Assembly (NCBI RefSeq): GCF_026262505.1 | Contig: NC_067207.1 | Location: 22,350,082 to 22,414,081, forward strand | DNA: 64,000 bases | Direction of reading: 5' to 3' | Source: Trichomonas vaginalis G3 | Lineage: Eukaryota > Parabasalia > Trichomonadida > Trichomonadidae | Shown: piece by piece, positions 61,201 through 64,000 of the stretch | Position numbering within the stretch: the first letter of the stretch is position 1 | Layout of the letters: every line of letters begins with the position of its first letter | Made by a program: the position numbers and the translations under genes | Notes under the pieces: generated by a model | The model's database searches: none | The model's input: the letters and a program-made list of their open reading frames with translations, nothing else | Told to the model about the DNA's origin: nothing

Positions 61201-61565
61201 TAGTTGGTAACATGGAAAGAAAACCAGAATGGCTACAAAAACATATATTTGGAAACGAGCATATTCCATATGGACAGGCACTGTTTGAAGAGCTTGAACC
61301 GGAAACTCAGGAAAGAGTCATGCAAACAATACGCGAAGACTCAAATACAGACTATGACAAACTCTTTCTAGGATATAGGTTACCTGAGATGGGCGACCAG
61401 AGCCAAAAGGCAAAAAGGACATGGGAAATTTGCAACATACTAGATGAACATAATGCAAAGATGCAACAACTTCAAGCAGAGGGCAATGAAGGAAAAAGAA
61501 GAGTTAAAAACTCAGTCAGGAAGAAAGTAAAGCTTGGTCCACGTGGGTTCTATTATGACATATAA
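58284..61565 (+). CDS. Maverick B large coiled-coil protein (open frame)
   Basis: I choose the start at ATG 58284 (MPRKLRKNIRKRKRALKHPI), as an identical upstream stretch (CCGC, then TTAACTTCACTTAAA) precedes it in element A. This start gives 1093 residues. The order is: a basic N-terminus of about 35 residues; a Glu/Lys/Gln-rich coiled coil to about residue 330; a PAGGTY tandem and Pro/Gln-rich linker (QQPTQQPTQQPAQQP); a helical and mixed part to the end (GPRGFYYDI). The Pro/Gln linker is longer than in element A. Role unknown; the place ahead of the capsid gene and the long coiled coil suggest a scaffold or core protein of the virion. The frame is open. Confidence 0.85.
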   Translation: MPRKLRKNIRKRKRALKHPIVKLTPQQQLQQQMLNDPTMLQQMSSNPMLLNRVLGAQSGGLRAALLAKMAGYGGAADGTAYNPQSQMNLSSLKNQIADVKKSNIDIQKQISENEKKLEYDRHTKKLNELNVEKKKKEEQLKELSTEEYAKKVSEKATEVAKMEQDVINLKNHTTQYKILKDEEIKQKALKTYMDSDEYKKEVEANVKAEKLLQLQNQTVQYENLAQESKNNDAAMQKAMKSAEYIKANNDWLDAQANAKAAQLIGSIRTKIQADEDSSNEALTNADFKNAFEALHSKVKQVNDFSSGKKLKSEGFDKELREVAQNMTKITDAAATRQAVQSAYDAVRATVVESQEKELQQTKTDLVNAFLKTKSQVGHYAADGTYVPAGGTYIPAGGTYILASGTYIPPNPPREAPAPGLPKTFTSSHGHRHRHAPKPTQQPTQQPTQQPAQQPPPQPAQQPTQQPAQQPTVQNPAQQQPQTEQGHKRSREQGNQEFLKMLKEECGFPDTVDFSDRYKEAIGKFKDGNTDPNLFSFMAQHQNGYNLKPGKYKLAKGYDLIAYHPNDMDEFTPRYLMSELNDNSTFVMKRVKNRDGTKEQKLMNADDVDRELLKTVSEYMKCQQMRYKKLHRKIVQIQPDMEEIVQQQQLEEPEGNEQVTPLETNFTELDEDLEQPKNLDPQQEYAENMEYFQESKKNSADIVEEYRKMFADIQKTPTPDENIQHRMEELKKNVHKYNNPFYLRAFNVQSSDELGENKRLNFKKTYRNETLFKVHSEPNQDGNKPTFVSADDGTTMRWGHKANPDRWFINLQPQFQEVVDAMEVNGEPDIAGIFSAALMPLKDMKHADILDQYEMNMADGNITPDVLEHLSQRTTQNHRDGIFGEEFRKKVREREGREPIVHDLANESLQNVIKTYFADNEPRRDEYLRKLKWTVPNEMLVLKNMFLDKIKPTTEINDARLKDWVEAFPFTKDIVGNMERKPEWLQKHIFGNEHIPYGQALFEELEPETQERVMQTIREDSNTDYDKLFLGYRLPEMGDQSQKAKRTWEICNILDEHNAKMQQLQAEGNEGKRRVKNSVRKKVKLGPRGFYYDI

Positions 61566-61597
61566 ATCCAACTATTCTATATTTTTACTCATATGAA

Positions 61598-63058
61598 ATG
61601 TACGCCGCTCAGAATATAACGCCAACAGTTTTGGATGCTATGAATGGAAATGTTTCCGAATGGTATAACGAATGCGACAATGCCATTAGAAGGTCAGAAA
61701 TAGTTCCTGGAACTTACGAATATACAACTGCTGTTTCTTATGGAAACGTAGGTGAGTTTGGAGAAGGTTCTTCAACAACAGTAGATATTGCTTGCGACAG
61801 GTTTCATATAATTTCTATTGACAACTCTTTCTTATACGTGGAACAAGACATTGAAATAAAACCTTCTGCCAAGTTGTCTGACAAGAAAGGTTGCAATGGA
61901 ATTTTCTATGTCGGATACCAATATGCTCCAGAAGTTTTCATGGGATATAAGATATATTCTAACTCTGACTTAGTTCAAACAGTAACATGGGCAAACTATG
62001 AATGGTTCGCTTTGAGAAACTCAGTACAACCACAAGCTAGAGAACAAACAGACCAGTATGCAACATTGAGAAAATAAGAAGACTTGACCCTAACGTTCCA
62101 GGAGTTTATGTTAACCTTTCTGGACAAACTGCAGCAGCAGTAACCAAAGTAAAATTGAAACTTAGAGTTCCTTTGTCATCTTTCCTCATCTTCAGGTTTT
62201 TAAGATACTTGCCAAACTGGGCAGGAAAAATTTCTATCGAACTTACTCCAAGCAAAAATAACTTAGTCATTGCACCAACACAAGACCCATTCACTCTTAC
62301 AGACGTAAAGGGAGCAAATCAAACGTCATTCGCCGAATTTTGCAAAGACAAAGTTGACTTAGACTTTGGTTTCTCAAACCTCAACACTGAAGTAAACTAT
62401 TATTTCAATGCTGCTGGAACTGCTTGGGACCCAGTTAAGTTCACATGCGAAAAATTTGAATGCAAGAGAATAGAAAGCAGACTTGCAGTCTATATGTTGG
62501 ACCCAGATATTTCAAATGCTTTAGCTGCCAAATATATTGCAGTTCCACTTATGTTCCCTATACACCAAATATCTGTCAAAGACTTTGCAGGTGAAGTTGG
62601 AAACCAAAGTGCTGACCCAGGTGCAAGAACAGATATTGCTTAACAACTGCAATGAAACATGCAGATACTATGTTTGTACTGTTCAGACGAACTATAAATG
62701 ACTATTCTTGCTTCTACAACCCTGGTATTAAATACCATATAAACATAGATGGCAAATACTATCCAAGAGAAGAATATTCTACAGTTGAGGATATGAGGTC
62801 ATACAACTTGACATTAGATGCTATGAACTTTAACAACAACTTCACAACAACCATTAACCCTGAAATGCAAAGTTCTATTATGCCATATGTGAAAGTATGG
62901 ACCCATACAGGAGTCAAAAACTCAATATACAAATGGAGACCGTTCAAACTTTTGGCTTGGCATTCCATTTGCTGACTCAGAAGACTTTATGGGTGGTATT
63001 TCAACTGTTGGTACAGTTCAAATACAATATACTGGTGACAGAGACGGTCCAATGAATT
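61598..63058 (+). pseudogene. Maverick B major capsid protein candidate
   Basis: The start MYAAQNITPTVLDAMNGNVS is preceded by TATTTTTACTCATATGAA and the region ends GDRDGPMN. It is beta-rich and contains STTVDIACDRFHIISIDNSF, MLDPDISNALAAKYIAVPLM and FPIHQISVKDFAGEVGNQSA. Relative to element A the protein sequence is nearly the same. A double jelly-roll fold is expected from its position and the conserved gene set. The copy is broken about two or three times. Confidence 0.65.
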
Positions 63059-63219
63059 GAAAGCAAAGAAGTTTACAAAACCAATAGCACTTTTCACGGA
63101 AGATGCTCTTTTGAAGATTCGTTCGATGAAACCTGCTGGGGCTCCTCAGATTGGATAACGACAGCTTCCATCGAGCAGATTTTGGCAGCAGGTCAGTAAG
63201 TTGTTCTTGAACTGACTTC

Positions 63220-63512
63220 TCTCCGTCAAATATTGACAGTACGCCAGTTTTGACATAAAATTGTATTATAAACTTACCTTTAGAAATATCGGTCAGTTTT
63301 TGTTGTTATATTTTTGTCTGCTTCAAGAACTTTCACCATCTCGGTTATACCAACTTTCTTTGCTTTATGAAATATTTTGGTTCAGCAAAGACTGCTATTC
63401 TATAACATTTTCCATTGTTTGTATAAAGAACTATTCTGTCAATGTATTTGTATTGTTTGTGTGTGTAAACTTTGTTCTGCTTCAATTCGAAGAGATACTC
63501 AAATACGTCCAT
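63220..63512 (-). CDS. Maverick B small minus-strand protein
   Basis: The start MDVFEYLFELKQNKVYTHKQ is identical to the element A gene at 24600-24880. The spacing to the divergent start at 63531 is also the same (18 bp), with TTTTTATTCTAAGTAAA between. No family. The 3' limit is uncertain. Confidence 0.5.
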
Positions 63513-63530
63513 CTTTTTATTCTAAGTAAA

Positions 63531-64000
63531 ATGTCATTTCCGAAAAATAGAAGCGTAAGTGTTTCAAAAGGTTTAATGGCGGTGGCAGATGTGAAGTTAA
63601 ATTCACCAACTCAAACAAACAGTCAAAGTGTTGTTGTCAATGTCAAAGAAAGAGATGTTGAAGTGGGGAAACCATACGAAGACGAAGATGGTATAACAAT
63701 AGTTCCTGTAAAAGAACAACCAACATATCCTGAAGTTAGCAGAGACTTAAGTTCTGTTGCAGATATTCGAAACGACTACCAACAACTTAAAGACAAACTT
63801 AAAACTCAGGAGAAGATTTGTCAAGCTTTGGGTATAATGTTAAACTTGGTCGAACACAACCCTGTAAAAGTGAACTCATATGTCATCGCACCTCATGAAG
63901 TTTTGAAAGAACTATTGAAACTTTTGACAGAGGCAGACGATATAAACATCAAAGAAATAGAACCCGACATTGCTTGCTGTGGTGTTTCATATAATGTCAT
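63531..64000 (+). CDS. Maverick B conserved 185-residue protein (cut by window edge)
   Basis: The frame starts MSFPKNRSVSVSKGLMAVAD and remains recognisably parallel to the element A gene at 24897-25472 until the window ends. It includes EVLKELLKLLTEADDINIKE. Family unknown; the divergent partner at 63512 shares its start region. Confidence 0.6.
   Translation, partial: MSFPKNRSVSVSKGLMAVADVKLNSPTQTNSQSVVVNVKERDVEVGKPYEDEDGITIVPVKEQPTYPEVSRDLSSVADIRNDYQQLKDKLKTQEKICQALGIMLNLVEHNPVKVNSYVIAPHEVLKELLKLLTEADDINIKEIEPDIACCGVSYNV

Larger units (their letters stand above)
56831..64000. mobile_element. Maverick/Polinton element B, left part (runs off window)
   Basis: The left terminal repeat begins at 56847 after a 16-base A run (56831-56846). 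The gene order matches element A: large coiled-coil protein, capsid, small minus-strand gene, conserved 185-residue gene. The large gene is whole here and the capsid region looks broken about two or three times. Identity to A is high, so both are young. The left 1.4 kb, absent from A because of the gap, holds two minus-strand genes and a CAACGG cluster. Confidence 0.93.

Overview
The window looks like nuclear DNA of a trichomonad, most likely Trichomonas vaginalis. The host DNA is AT-rich. Its genes are uninterrupted by introns and widely spaced. BspA-type leucine-rich-repeat surface genes and a chlamydial-Pmp-like beta-helix gene are present. Two large Maverick/Polinton elements with near-identical gene sets lie 14 kb apart, as expected for a genome packed with these elements. 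A run of 100 Ns (18873-18972) marks an assembly gap, so joins near it should be read with care.

Layout. (1) 1-4.6 kb: a head-to-tail array of four 5'-truncated BspA-like cassettes, made by a 2.93-kb tandem duplication plus gene conversion. (2) 4.6-10.2 kb: a gene-poor repeat zone with a 120-bp triplicate, nested palindromes and a degenerate Mutator-like DNA transposon. (3) 10.2-18.1 kb: housekeeping genes. These are a 1659-residue all-helical protein ending in a talin/Sla2-type I/LWEQ actin-binding module, 60S ribosomal protein L5 (uL18) with a frameshift, and a truncated CCT-theta chaperonin gene joined to a stub of Maverick terminus. (4) 18.97-42.4 kb: Maverick A, about 23.4 kb, with its left end hidden by the gap. 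(5) 42.4-56.8 kb: host genes, namely a small repeat protein, importin-beta, a duplicated pair of an unrecognised 190-residue family, a broken Pmp-like gene and a Sec7 ARF-GEF. (6) 56.83-64 kb: the left part of Maverick B, which runs off the window.

The Mavericks are treated here as fossils. Together they show a large coiled-coil protein, a major capsid candidate, a minor capsid candidate, an A32-type packaging ATPase, a retrovirus-like integrase, a phage-tail-fibre-like gene, a Dam-type adenine methyltransferase, an HNH endonuclease, small amphipathic virion-type proteins and a block of KilA-N (Bro-like) genes. No DNA polymerase B or maturation protease is visible in either element. A is broken in its capsid block and in several right-arm genes. 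B is more nearly whole across the part seen.

The features most worth a second look are these: terminal repeats that keep a two-stem hairpin by compensatory changes; a short T-rich start motif before nearly every Maverick gene, shared by divergent pairs; a KilA-N block whose intergenic spaces carry a GGGTAGAA hairpin repeat and broken gene fragments; hairpins of changing sequence inside the KilA-N genes; a CAACGG cluster in B; and the BspA cassette array, which looks like a gene-conversion donor set.
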